From CAYYFX01 sp964571855 (GTDB lineage Bacteria; ARS69): 64,000 nucleotides of DNA. Below, one piece after another: positions 41,751 through 52,392 of this stretch; position 1 is the stretch's first letter, and each line of letters begins with the position of its first letter. A model generated the notes under the pieces. The model searched no databases and was not told the DNA's origin. It saw nothing but the letters and a program-made list of their open reading frames with translations. The position numbers were made by a program, and so were the translations under genes. The stretch spans positions 806,001 through 870,000 of the forward strand of contig CAZNDO010000001.1 of assembly GCA_964571855.1 (NCBI GenBank). Reading direction: 5' to 3'.

Positions 41751-43127
41751 TCACGAGCCGCCGCGGGCAAGCGACATCGGCGCGGCGGGGAGCATCGGGG
41801 CCGGGCGCCGCGGACGCGGCTCCCCGGCCGGGGTGCGCGCGGTCGGGAGCTTCGCGAGGTCCCGCGCGAACACCAGGTCCAGCGTCCAGTCGAGCATGAC
41901 GCGAAGCTTCTTCTCGGTTCCCGGGAGCTTCGCGAGGTAGATGGTCCGCCACAGCCACCAGGCGAGGAACCCGGAGAAGTTGCGGCCCAGGATGCGCGCC
42001 ACGCCGCGGCGCCGGCCGATGGCGGCGAGCTGGCCGAGCGTCCGGAAGCGGAACGCGCGCGGCGGGCGCCCGTCCAGCGCGGCCAGCACGTTGTCCGCGA
42101 GCAGCTTGCCCTCGCGCAGCGCGTGCTGCGCGGTGGGCGGGTGTGCGCCCCCCTTCCCGTCGGGGATCCACGCGCAGTCGCCCGCGGCCCACACGCCGGG
42201 GCGGCCCTCGACCGCGAGGCACGGGTCGGTCGCGATGCGGCCGCGCTCGTGGCGCACCGGCAGCGCGGCGAGCAGCGGGTGCGGCTCCGTTCCGGCGGTC
42301 CAGACGACCGTGCGCGCGGTCACGCGCGCGCCGTCGGACAGCACGACCTCGTCGCCGTCCACGCCGGCCACCTTCACGCCGAGCCGCAGCTCGATGCCCT
42401 GCTCCGCCAGCTTGCGGCCGGCGTAGGCGCCGAGCTCCGGCCCGAGCTCCGGGAGCAGGCGCGCGCCGGAGTGCACCAGCACGAGCCGGAGCCGGTCCGG
42501 GGAGAGGTGCCGGTAGGAGGACACGGCATCGCGCAGGAAGTCGTGGAGGGCCGCCGCGGTCTCGACGCCGGCGAAGCCGCCGCCGGCCACGAGCAGCGTG
42601 CACAGCGCGTTCCGTTCGGGCGACGCGCACTCGAAGTCCGCGGCCTCCAGGCACTCGATCAGCTGGTTGCGGAGCGCGATGGCGTCGCCCAGCGTCTTCA
42701 TGGGGATGGCCCGCTCGGCGAGACCGGGGATGCCGTACCAGCTCGTGACCGAGCCGAGCGCGAGCACGAGCTGGTCGTACTCCAGGACGTGGGCGTGGCC
42801 GTCGCCGTGGCGCGCGGTCACGCGACGGGTGTCCAGGTCCACGGCGGTCGCCTCGCCGTGGAAGAAGTCCACGCGCCTCAGCATCCTCCGGACGGGGTTC
42901 ACGATGTGCGTGACATCCAGGTCCCCGGATGCCACCTCGTGCAGCATGGGCGTGAACAGCAGGAAGTTCTCCCGGCCCACGAGCGTGACCCGCAGGTCCG
43001 TCCGCTTCGCCAGGGCCTTCTCCAGTGCCAGTGCCGCGTACACGCCGGCGAAGCCGCCGCCCAGGATCACCACGCGCCGCACGCCGGCCGCCGGGACGGA
43101 GCAGCCGTCCACCGCAGGGCGGTCCAC
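41751..43127 (-). CDS. Type II NADH dehydrogenase-like flavoprotein
   Basis: 458 residues from a GTG with GGAGG 7 nt upstream, 2 nt past the glucose dehydrogenase stop. FAD dinucleotide fold VVILGGGFAGVYAA (~19-32), second Rossmann LLVAGGGFAGVETAAAL, and the FAD-binding GVWAAGDCAWIPD are all present; KLPGTEKKLRVMLDWTLDL with FLAWWLWRTIYLA forms the amphipathic C-terminal membrane-anchoring segment typical of NDH-2. It would oxidise NADH with quinone, without proton pumping, on the inner face of the membrane. In this operon it is well placed to reoxidise the NAD(P)H made by the neighbouring glucose dehydrogenase. The Pro/Arg-rich C-terminal tail after ~430 is an extension. Confidence 0.88.
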   Translation of the reverse strand: MDRPAVDGCSVPAAGVRRVVILGGGFAGVYAALALEKALAKRTDLRVTLVGRENFLLFTPMLHEVASGDLDVTHIVNPVRRMLRRVDFFHGEATAVDLDTRRVTARHGDGHAHVLEYDQLVLALGSVTSWYGIPGLAERAIPMKTLGDAIALRNQLIECLEAADFECASPERNALCTLLVAGGGFAGVETAAALHDFLRDAVSSYRHLSPDRLRLVLVHSGARLLPELGPELGAYAGRKLAEQGIELRLGVKVAGVDGDEVVLSDGARVTARTVVWTAGTEPHPLLAALPVRHERGRIATDPCLAVEGRPGVWAAGDCAWIPDGKGGAHPPTAQHALREGKLLADNVLAALDGRPPRAFRFRTLGQLAAIGRRRGVARILGRNFSGFLAWWLWRTIYLAKLPGTEKKLRVMLDWTLDLVFARDLAKLPTARTPAGEPRPRRPAPMLPAAPMSLARGGS

Positions 43128-43129
43128 GC

Positions 43130-44296
43130 TCAGTCCTCCGCGACGCGGCAGTACACCTTCACCGCGCCCTTCGCGTTCTCGAGCAGGTCGAACAGCCTCG
43201 GCCAGTTCGCCAGGCCGTCCACCGGGTGCGTGAGCAGCCGCTCCGTCCAGCCCGGGTACTGCAGCTCGGCCTGCGCCAGGTCCTTCGCACCGGCCTCGAA
43301 GTACTCGCGGTTCGCGTTCACGGTGCCCACCATGACCTTGTTGCCGAGCACGAAGCCGAGGTTGATGCGGTCGGCCGGGACCTCCACGGTGCGGTTGCCC
43401 CCCGTCACGCTGGAGAGCACGAGCACCCCGTTCTTCGCCAGCGCCTCCATGGCCTCGAACACGAGCGGGGAGTGGCCGGTGGCCTCGAAGACGAGATCGT
43501 AGCCCCCGGCGCGCGCCGCGGCGTCACGGAGCGGGAGCTGCCGCGTGGACTCGTACCGGGCCCCGAGCGCCTCGACGAGGTCGGCGTTGAAGTACGGCTT
43601 CGGGGTGAGGCCGAAGGTGGTGACCTCCAGGCCCCGCAGGCGCAGGACGAGCGTGGCCAGCAGCCCGATGGTCCCCGCGCCGAGCACGGCGGCGCGGCGC
43701 GGCCGCCACACGCGGAGGCGCCGCTGGATCTCGTACGCCTGCGCGATCCCCTTCTCGACCACCGTGGTGGGCTCCAGCAGCACGCCCACCTTCCGCAGCC
43801 CGGACGGCACCTTCACGACGTACTCGGGCTCGTCGACGTAGTACTCCGTCAGGTAGCCGTGGCGCAGGTTGATGCCGCGCTCGTAGTACGTGTCGTCCGT
43901 GGTCATGTCGTACGTGCCGATGGCGTCGTACAGGCTGCGGCCGGGACGTCGCACCGTGGCCACCACATGGTCGCCCGGCGCGAGCTCCGTGACGCTCGGG
44001 CCCACCGCCTCCACGCGGCCGAAGCTCTCGTGGCCGATCACGAGGTAGTCGTAGCCCTCGGGCGCCGCGCCGTACTCCGCGGCATTGATCTCCCGGTCCG
44101 TGCCGTCCACGCCCACCGCCAGCACCTTCACGAGCACGCCGCGGCCGCCGGGCACGTCGTCGAGCGACGGCATGGGCACGCGCGCCAGGTGGACGGAGCC
44201 CGGGACGCCGGGGCGCACGGCCACGGCGGGGATGGTCCGGGGCGCGGCCTGCGCCGCGGCGTCGTCGTTCGCGCGGTTCATCGTGGCGTTCGTCAT
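43130..44296 (-). CDS. Glucose 1-dehydrogenase, zinc MDR family
   Basis: 388 residues; ATG follows GAGGAACTGAG, 1 nt after the VOC gene. It matches archaeal-type glucose dehydrogenases: GVDGTDREINAAEYG, DYLVIGHESFGRVEAVG, LLEPTTVVEKGI, the Rossmann motif VLGAGTIGLLATL and the C-terminal RINLGFVLGNKVMVGTVNA. The usual catalytic-zinc Cys is Asp64 here (GVDGTD), with His89 and Glu90 conserved; the four-Cys structural zinc lobe is missing. I recall both features from haloarchaeal GlcDH. Reaction: D-glucose plus NAD(P)+ to glucono-1,5-lactone. The product fits the SMP-30-type lactonase at 52809. Confidence 0.85.
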   Translation of the reverse strand: MTNATMNRANDDAAAQAAPRTIPAVAVRPGVPGSVHLARVPMPSLDDVPGGRGVLVKVLAVGVDGTDREINAAEYGAAPEGYDYLVIGHESFGRVEAVGPSVTELAPGDHVVATVRRPGRSLYDAIGTYDMTTDDTYYERGINLRHGYLTEYYVDEPEYVVKVPSGLRKVGVLLEPTTVVEKGIAQAYEIQRRLRVWRPRRAAVLGAGTIGLLATLVLRLRGLEVTTFGLTPKPYFNADLVEALGARYESTRQLPLRDAAARAGGYDLVFEATGHSPLVFEAMEALAKNGVLVLSSVTGGNRTVEVPADRINLGFVLGNKVMVGTVNANREYFEAGAKDLAQAELQYPGWTERLLTHPVDGLANWPRLFDLLENAKGAVKVYCRVAED

Positions 44297-44297
44297 C

Positions 44298-45329
44298 TCA
44301 GTTCCTCGCGGTCCGGAGGGGTTCCGACAGGAGAAGTCCGTGCCCGTCGCGGTCGCGCACGAGCAGGCCGTTCGCGATCCCGAGCTCGGGGACGTCGTGC
44401 GGCGACGCGGCGGCGGAGACCGGCGTCCACCCCGCGCCCGCCGGCAGCGTCGCGCCCGGGGACAGCACCAGCCTCGTCTGCCAATGCACCAGGTCGTTCG
44501 CGGCCAGATCGGCCGGGGCGGGCCGGCCGCCGGCCGGGGCCAGGTACTCCAGCAGCTCGATCCCCGGCCCCTTCGCCGCGCGCAGCGTGGTGATGCGCAG
44601 CCGCGCGCCGAAGACGTTGTTCAGCCGTTCCTGCTCGATGCCGTGGTTCTCGCTTCCGCCCGCCACGCGCAGGCCGAGTGTGTCGCGGTAGAACGCGATG
44701 GACGCATCCGTGTCGCCCACGACGATCGCCGTGTGGTCGATGCCCAGGAAGAGCGCACCCGTGTCCCGTTGCCACTTCGGGTCGCCCTTGCCGGCGGGGA
44801 AGTCCAGGATCTCGAGCACGTGGCCCTCCGGATCCTTGAAGTAGAACGCGCGGATGCCGCCCGCGCCGGGATTCCAGTCCGGAAGGCGCTGCGGGCCGGG
44901 CGACGCGTGGGGCACGTCGTGCGCGCGGAGGCGGGCGTACGCGGCGTCCATGTCGCGGACGACGATCGCGACGTGCTGGAACCAGCGGTCGTTGCTGCGA
45001 GAGTCGGCAGGGACCGGCCGGCCGCGCGGCGCCAGGTACTCCGTCAGCTCGATCGCCTCGTCGCCGAGCACCAGGCGGGCCGTGCGCACGCGGGAACCGA
45101 AGACGCCGGAGAGCGCTTCGATCCCGTCGCCCGCGGCCTCCGCCTCGGAGTCCACCCGGAAGTCCAGCACTTGCGTGAAGAACGCGACCTCCGCATCCAG
45201 GTCGGCGACGGTGAACCCCGGGGCGTCCACCGCGGCCACGACCGGGACCGCGGCCGCGGCGCCCGCGCCGCCCAGCACCAGCGCGAGGATCGTGGCGAGG
45301 ATCGCCCTACCAGGACGCCAGGGCTTCAT
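44298..45329 (-). CDS. Exported protein with two VOC (glyoxalase-fold) domains
   Basis: 343 residues; ATG has GGAGG 6 nt upstream and starts 23 nt inside the GMC gene. Signal peptide ~1-27 (AILATILALVLGGAGAAAA). Two vicinal-oxygen-chelate domains follow: ~33-160 (FTVADLDAEVAFFTQVLDF, FQHVAIVVRDMDAAYARL, FYFKDPEGHVLEILDF) and ~190-335 (IDHTAIVVGDTDASIAFYR, DTLGLRVAG, VRDRDGHGLLL). His and Glu metal ligands are seen in the H-VAIVV, EGHVLEI and DHTAIVV strands. The family includes glyoxalases, dioxygenases and epimerases, so no reaction can be assigned. Being exported while its operon partners are mostly cytoplasmic suggests sugar chemistry on both sides of the membrane. Confidence 0.82.
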   Translation of the reverse strand: MKPWRPGRAILATILALVLGGAGAAAAVPVVAAVDAPGFTVADLDAEVAFFTQVLDFRVDSEAEAAGDGIEALSGVFGSRVRTARLVLGDEAIELTEYLAPRGRPVPADSRSNDRWFQHVAIVVRDMDAAYARLRAHDVPHASPGPQRLPDWNPGAGGIRAFYFKDPEGHVLEILDFPAGKGDPKWQRDTGALFLGIDHTAIVVGDTDASIAFYRDTLGLRVAGGSENHGIEQERLNNVFGARLRITTLRAAKGPGIELLEYLAPAGGRPAPADLAANDLVHWQTRLVLSPGATLPAGAGWTPVSAAASPHDVPELGIANGLLVRDRDGHGLLLSEPLRTARN

Positions 45330-46908
45330 GGCCGGCCTCCCTCCGCGCCCCGAGGCGCTCCAGCAGGTGATCGCCCACGCGCAGCGCGTTGGCCATGATG
45401 GTGAGCGCCGGGTTCACCGCGGCGCTGGAGGGGAAGAAGCTCCCGTCCACGACGTACAGGTTGTCCAGCTCGTGCGCGCGGCAGTTCGTGTCCAGCGCCG
45501 AGGTGCGCGGGTCGCGGCCGAAGCGGATCGTGCCGTTCTGGTGGGCCACGCCCGCGAGCGGGATGCGCTGGCCGAGGAAGAGGCTCCGGGCGAAGAGGCC
45601 CTGGTGGCAGTCCTTGCCGTGCACCGGGCAGGACGACTGGTGCTCCAGGAGCTTCTTGAGCTTCGCGACGAGGCGGCGGTGCCCCTCCTCGTTGTTCGGC
45701 GTGTAGGCGAGGACGATGCGGCCCTCGCGATCCACCGTGACACGGTTCCCGGGATCCGGGAGGTCCTCGGACGTGAGCCAGAAGTCCAGCGAGTGGCGCG
45801 CCATGAGGTCCAGCGTCCACCCGGGCGCAACGGCCGGCGCCCCGGCCTTCAGGGTCTCCCCGTCCAGCTTGCCCACGAACGAGATGTGTCCCATGGGGAA
45901 GGGCCACTCCGGGGATCCGAAGTAGAAGTCGTTCAGGCCCAGCGTCTTCTGGAAGACCGTGGGGTTCGGGCAGCGCGAGAGGGCCATGAGGACCGAGTTG
46001 ATGTGCCCCATGTAGTGGCGTCCCACGACGTCCGAGCCGTTGGCGAGGCCGTTCGGGTGCCGGTCGTTCGCGGAACGGAGCAGCAGCGCGGCGGAGTTGA
46101 TCGCGCCGCACGAGACCACCACCACGTCCGCCTCGATCTCGATGGGTTCGCCGTCGCGCGTGCAGACGAGCCGAGTGACGGTGCGGCCGGAGGCGTCCGT
46201 CACGAGCCTCTCCACCTTCGTGCGGGTCATCAGCGTGACGTTCGGCGCCTCGAGCGCCGGCTCCACCGCGCACACGTGCGCGTCCGCTTTCGCCCCCACG
46301 AGGCACGGGAACCCGTCGCACGTGCGGCAGCGGATGCACGCGCTCTTCCGGTTGCCCTCGTCCAGCATCACGCCCAGGGGCACGTGGAACGGGGAGAGGC
46401 CCTGCGCGGCGAGATCGTCGGCCAGGCGCTGGATGCGCGGCTCGTGCCGCACCGGCGGGTGCGGGTAGGGCGCGGACGCGGACGGCTCGGTGGGGTCCTC
46501 GCCGCGGCTTCCGTGCACGTGGTACAGGCGCTCCGCTTCGCCGTAGTACGGCTCCAGCTCGTCGTAGGAGATCGGCCACGCGGGGGAGATGCCGCCGTGG
46601 TGGCGCAGCTCGCCGAAGTCCTCGCGCCGCATGCGGAACAGCGCCGCGCCGTAGAACTTCGTGTTGCCGCCCACCCCGTAGTTCGTGTGCGGGTGGAGGT
46701 CCCGTCCCGCCGCGTCCCGCCAGACCTCCTTCGCGGCGTACTTGCCCTCCACGTTCACCGCGCGCGGGTCCCAGTTGTCCTGCTCGCGCGGGACGAAGTC
46801 GCCGCGCTCCACCAGCAGGATCCGCCTGCCGCTCGGCGCGAGGCGGTACGCGAGCGTCCCGCCGCCCGCGCCGGTGCCGATGATCACCACGTCGTACCGC
46901 GTCTCCAT
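45307..46908 (-). CDS. GMC-family oxidoreductase
   Basis: 533 residues; ATG has AGGAGG 5 nt upstream. FAD-binding motif IIGTGAGGGTLAYRLA (~9-24), VERGDFVPREQ, NYGVGGNTKFYGAALFR, and the C-terminal GMC signature HQNGTIRFGRDPR, then LYVVDGSFFPSSAAVNPAL with the catalytic His region. A five-Cys stretch (ACIRCRTCDGFPCLVGAKAD, plus CAV) at ~205-230 is typical of the large subunits of membrane-linked sugar/gluconate dehydrogenases and related enzymes. No obvious signal peptide. It probably oxidises a sugar or polyol with an electron acceptor other than O2; substrate unknown. Third in order with aquaporin upstream and VOC gene overlapping downstream by 23 nt. Confidence 0.87.
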   Translation of the reverse strand: METRYDVVIIGTGAGGGTLAYRLAPSGRRILLVERGDFVPREQDNWDPRAVNVEGKYAAKEVWRDAAGRDLHPHTNYGVGGNTKFYGAALFRMRREDFGELRHHGGISPAWPISYDELEPYYGEAERLYHVHGSRGEDPTEPSASAPYPHPPVRHEPRIQRLADDLAAQGLSPFHVPLGVMLDEGNRKSACIRCRTCDGFPCLVGAKADAHVCAVEPALEAPNVTLMTRTKVERLVTDASGRTVTRLVCTRDGEPIEIEADVVVVSCGAINSAALLLRSANDRHPNGLANGSDVVGRHYMGHINSVLMALSRCPNPTVFQKTLGLNDFYFGSPEWPFPMGHISFVGKLDGETLKAGAPAVAPGWTLDLMARHSLDFWLTSEDLPDPGNRVTVDREGRIVLAYTPNNEEGHRRLVAKLKKLLEHQSSCPVHGKDCHQGLFARSLFLGQRIPLAGVAHQNGTIRFGRDPRTSALDTNCRAHELDNLYVVDGSFFPSSAAVNPALTIMANALRVGDHLLERLGARREAGHEALASW

Positions 46909-46920
46909 GGGTTCCTCCTG

Positions 46921-47709
46921 CTACGGGCGGGTGGCGGCGGCCGCGGGAGCGTGGCCGCAGAACGGACAGGGGACGTCGGCGGCGTGGCGCAGCTTCGCGC
47001 AGCCGTCGCGCGCGCGGCCGCGACGCGCGTGCAGCTCCGCCGCGAGCAGCATCCCCAGCGGCGGTGCGGTGAAGTAGATCCAGAGCGACGTCCACTCGCC
47101 GGCGCCGAGCGCGGAGGCGAGGGAGCGTGCGGGATTCATGCTCATGCCGGAGAGCGGCGCCTCCACGGCGATCCACACGGCCACGAGCGCGCCCGCCAGC
47201 AGCCCCGTGTACCGCTCCAGGCGCGGCGCGGCGCTCGCGCGCAGCACCACGGTCATGAGCACGAACGTGATGACGAGCTCCGCGGCGAACGCCGGGACGA
47301 CCCCGGCGGGGCCCGGCAGGGTGGCCGCGTAGCGGACCGACGGGTGGCCGAGCACGCCGGCGGCGGCGGCCCGCGCCGCGAGCACGGCGATCGCGCCGCC
47401 CGCGAACTGCGCCGCGACGTACCGGGCGAAGAGCGGCGCGCGCACCCGGCCCAGCCGGAGGTACGCGAGCGTCACGGCGGGGTTCAAGTGCGCGCCGGAG
47501 CGCTTGCCCCACGGGGAGTAGATGAGGGCGACCGCGGTGAGCCCCATGGCCACGCCGGTCACGATCCGCCGTGCGCCGGCGTCCGGGAGGGCGGCGCGGA
47601 CCGGCGATGCCGGGTGCTCGAGCAGCGCGACGAACACGAGCGCCGACACCATGAAGACGCCGAGCTGCAGCGCTTCGAGCAGGGCGGGGGTTCGCACGGG
47701 CGTTCGCAT
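46921..47709 (-). CDS. Aquaporin / MIP-family channel with zinc-ribbon-like tail
   Basis: 262 residues from ATG 47709 (GGAGA upstream); a longer frame to 47769 adds 20 residues and is less likely. Six hydrophobic segments and both NPA boxes (SGAHLNPAVT, NPA 76-78; SGMSMNPARS, NPA 192-194 with the selectivity-filter Arg195) identify a MIP channel. The cytoplasmic tail ends C-x10-C-P-F-C-G-H (Cys237, 248, 251, His253), which looks like a small metal site and is not usual for aquaporins. It conducts water or small polyols and heads a seven-gene sugar-oxidation operon, 12 nt before the GMC gene. Substrate (water, glycerol or other) is not decidable by eye. Confidence 0.87.
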   Translation of the reverse strand: MRTPVRTPALLEALQLGVFMVSALVFVALLEHPASPVRAALPDAGARRIVTGVAMGLTAVALIYSPWGKRSGAHLNPAVTLAYLRLGRVRAPLFARYVAAQFAGGAIAVLAARAAAAGVLGHPSVRYAATLPGPAGVVPAFAAELVITFVLMTVVLRASAAPRLERYTGLLAGALVAVWIAVEAPLSGMSMNPARSLASALGAGEWTSLWIYFTAPPLGMLLAAELHARRGRARDGCAKLRHAADVPCPFCGHAPAAAATRP

Positions 47710-47942
47710 GCCGTCTCCGGGAAGCGATGCGACGGCGGGCGCGGCGCCAGGGGGTCGGACGCCGCGCACCGCCGGGCGTCATCGGGTCGGCAGCTTGGAT
47801 ACGGCGACGGGCGGGAGGTTTCGCCGCGCTGGCCGCGGCCGGGGCCGTAACCCCGCCGGGCGGGCGGCATCCAAAGGTCCGATCGGATGTGACCGGCGTG
47901 CCCGCCCCGGAGCCGGGAGCGATGCCGAAGGAGACGTGAACC

Positions 47943-48185
47943 GTGACCTGCCGAGAGCTGGACCGCTTCCTGATGGACTACGTGGCGGGCGAACTCCCCG
48001 CGGCGACCCGCGACGCCTTCGAGGTGCACCTGGGCGAGTGCCCGGCGTGCGTCCGCTACCTGGAGGCCTACCGCGGGACGCTGGCGCTCGAAAGGGACCT
48101 CGCGGATGCCGGGGACGAGATCCCGCCCCACGTGCCGGAGGACCTGGTCCGCGCCGTGCTGCGGGCGGCCCGGCCCGCCCGCTGA
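47943..48185 (+). CDS. Small zinc-finger anti-sigma-like protein (ZAS)
   Basis: 80 residues from a GTG with AAGGAG 9 nt upstream. Cys3 and the H29-x3-C33-x2-C36 motif (VHLGECPAC) define the zinc-binding anti-sigma (mycothiol-reductase-transcribed, ChrR/RsrA-like) fold. No transmembrane segment, so it is a soluble, possibly redox-responsive regulator. There is no ECF sigma gene directly beside it; the sigma-54 activator follows 77 nt downstream on the same strand, and the nearest ECF gene (56442) is 8 kb away. It may be an orphan anti-sigma factor, or regulate the divergent aquaporin operon through a sigma factor elsewhere. Confidence 0.72.
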   Translation: MTCRELDRFLMDYVAGELPAATRDAFEVHLGECPACVRYLEAYRGTLALERDLADAGDEIPPHVPEDLVRAVLRAARPAR

Positions 48186-48262
48186 GGGGCGCCCGCGGTC
48201 CGTTGTGGAACGGACCGCCGGCCGCGTATGATCGCCGCCACTCTCTCGATCGAGGACCGGCC

Positions 48263-50458
<2,196 letters not shown>

Positions 50459-50467
50459 GCCGGCACC

Positions 50468-52249
50468 TCACCGCGCGAGCACGACCTTCGCGACTTCCTG
50501 CCGCCCCGCGGCCTCCAGCCGCACGAAGTAGACACCGTCCGCGACGCGATCGCCGGAGTCGGACGTGCCGTCCCAGCGCAGCGACCCCGGACCGGCCGGC
50601 CGCGGTCCGTCCACGAGCGACCGGACGAGTCGCCCGGCCGCGTCGTGCACGGCGAGCCGCACATTCCCCGGTCGCGGCACCGTGAAGCGCAGCGTCGTCG
50701 CGCCGCGGAACGGGTTCGGCGAGAGCCCGAGCCGCACGTCGTCCGATCCGCCCGACGTCGCGACGTCCGCGCCCACGGGATCCAGCGTCACGGCCACGAA
50801 CGCGGGCGTCCCCCACACGGTGGAGAGCCCGGGCAGGGTCCGGTCGAGGTAGCCGTCCGCCGTCACCACGAGCGTGTACGTGCCCGAGGGGAGCAGCTTG
50901 TACCAGTCGCCGTGGTCGGCGTCCGTGACGACCGGCTTCGCGTTGCCCACCACCGAGACCGTGGCGTCCAGCGGCAGCCCGGTGACGGAGTCGGTCACGC
51001 GCCCGTGCAGGCCGTAGCGCGCGGCGCGCACGAAGTGCAGGAGGCTCTCGCGGTTGTCGTTCCACATCGCGTCGAGCTGGGAGGCGGGCGGCGCGAACGA
51101 GTCGCTCAGCTCGATCGTGACGTCGATGCCGCCCGTGGAGTGGTACGACCAGTCCTGCAGCCCGCCGGAGACGACGTACCAGTCCGCGCCGTTCGTGATG
51201 CCCTGCGGCCAGTCGCCGTTGTACATCGGAAGGTTCCAGGTGCTGTACTCCAGGCTCAGGAGGATGAGCGCCGCGTCGTCGGGCGCGCGCGTGTACGTGT
51301 AGTCCCACGGGTAGTTCACCACCATCGCGCCGGTGTGCCCGTTCTCGCTGATCACGAAGTTCCGGCTCTCCCCGAACGTCCGGATCGCCACCGTCTCGGG
51401 CTCCTGGGTCCACGTGCCGTCGTCGCCGATCGTCCCGTTCGGCGTGGGGAAGTTGCGGTTCAGGTCCACGTTGTGGGCGTTGCGCCGGGTGCCGAGCGTG
51501 AGACCGTCCGGGTTCAGGCACGGCGTGATGTAGATCTCCGTGCCGTCCACCAGCCCGGTCACGTCCGGATCGGTGCCGTACCGCGTGGTCAGCCAGTCCA
51601 GCAGGTACAGCAGCATCTCCTGCGCGGGCGGCTCGTTGCCGTGGATCGTCCCGGCCAGGCGCACCTCGGGCTCGGCCTCCTCCACGGACACGTTGTCGCT
51701 GATCTTGATGGTCCAGAGGTCGCGGCCCTGCACGGACGTCCCGATGCTGAAGCGGTCGCAGAGCGCCGGGTAGTTCGTCTCGGCGGCGGCCAGGATCGTG
51801 CCGATCTGCGCGTGGGTGTGGTACACGCCCTTGTCCGGGCCGGTGCGCAGCGACGCCTCGCCCTCCTCCGCCTGCCGGCGCCACTCCGCCTCGATCGCGC
51901 GGCGGCCCTCGCGCTCGGCGTCGGGCAAGCGCTCGAAGCGCACGCCGGCCGCATCGAGTGCGGCCGCCTCGGCCTCCGTCACGCGCGTCTCCACCACGAG
52001 CCGTCCGCCGGGCGCCGGGCGCACTCCGGAGCGGTCGAATCCCGCGATCGGCGTGGCGCCGAGGAGCGCCTCCAGGGCCTCTCCGTCCTGCAGCACGAGA
52101 CGGACCGGGAAGTCCGTCCACTCCCGCACCTCCCAGAGCGGGAGGCCGCGGGCGTCGCGCGGCGGGTCGAATGCGGCGGCCGTGACCGGCAGGAGGATGG
52201 CGACGAGGAGGGCGACTGCGGACCGGGATCGGGAGGGGTGGCGTAGCAT
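50468..52249 (-). CDS. Secreted M14 zinc carboxypeptidase with FlgD-like tail
   Basis: 593 residues. Signal peptide ~1-24. A ~110-residue propeptide-like region precedes the M14 catalytic domain (~135-410). Zinc ligands His~203 and Glu~206 lie in TIHGNEPP, and His~305 in GHTGAMVVNYPWDY; LNRNF provides substrate Arg; the catalytic Glu~379 lies in DVTIELSDSF. The NYPWDY and WYVVSGGLQDWSY motifs place it in the regulatory carboxypeptidase N/E/D group. A CarboxypepD_reg domain (~415-490, LHGRVTDSVTGLPLDATVS) and a FlgD-like Ig domain (LSPNPFRGATTLRF, ADGVYFVRLEA) follow. It would trim C-terminal residues from extracellular peptides. Confidence 0.87.
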   Translation of the reverse strand: MLRHPSRSRSAVALLVAILLPVTAAAFDPPRDARGLPLWEVREWTDFPVRLVLQDGEALEALLGATPIAGFDRSGVRPAPGGRLVVETRVTEAEAAALDAAGVRFERLPDAEREGRRAIEAEWRRQAEEGEASLRTGPDKGVYHTHAQIGTILAAAETNYPALCDRFSIGTSVQGRDLWTIKISDNVSVEEAEPEVRLAGTIHGNEPPAQEMLLYLLDWLTTRYGTDPDVTGLVDGTEIYITPCLNPDGLTLGTRRNAHNVDLNRNFPTPNGTIGDDGTWTQEPETVAIRTFGESRNFVISENGHTGAMVVNYPWDYTYTRAPDDAALILLSLEYSTWNLPMYNGDWPQGITNGADWYVVSGGLQDWSYHSTGGIDVTIELSDSFAPPASQLDAMWNDNRESLLHFVRAARYGLHGRVTDSVTGLPLDATVSVVGNAKPVVTDADHGDWYKLLPSGTYTLVVTADGYLDRTLPGLSTVWGTPAFVAVTLDPVGADVATSGGSDDVRLGLSPNPFRGATTLRFTVPRPGNVRLAVHDAAGRLVRSLVDGPRPAGPGSLRWDGTSDSGDRVADGVYFVRLEAAGRQEVAKVVLAR

Positions 52250-52392
52250 CGCTGGCGTCCTTCCGGAAGGCAGGCGGCCCCGCCCGACGGCCGGGCCGCC
52301 CATTCCGGATCAGACTATCAGCTATTGCCCGCCCGCGTCGCGCGGTTCCCGCGGAGACGGCCGGACGCGCGGGACGCCCGGCCGCCGGGGAC

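Noticed and set aside
39478..41940. 820-codon plus-strand open frame
   Set aside because: Antisense to the GH63 gene, which has clear family motifs; no domain or start signal here.
47710..48262. Sigma-54 (-24/-12) promoter near the activator gene
   Set aside because: I looked for TGGCAC-N5-TTGC in the surrounding intergenic sequence and found no acceptable match.
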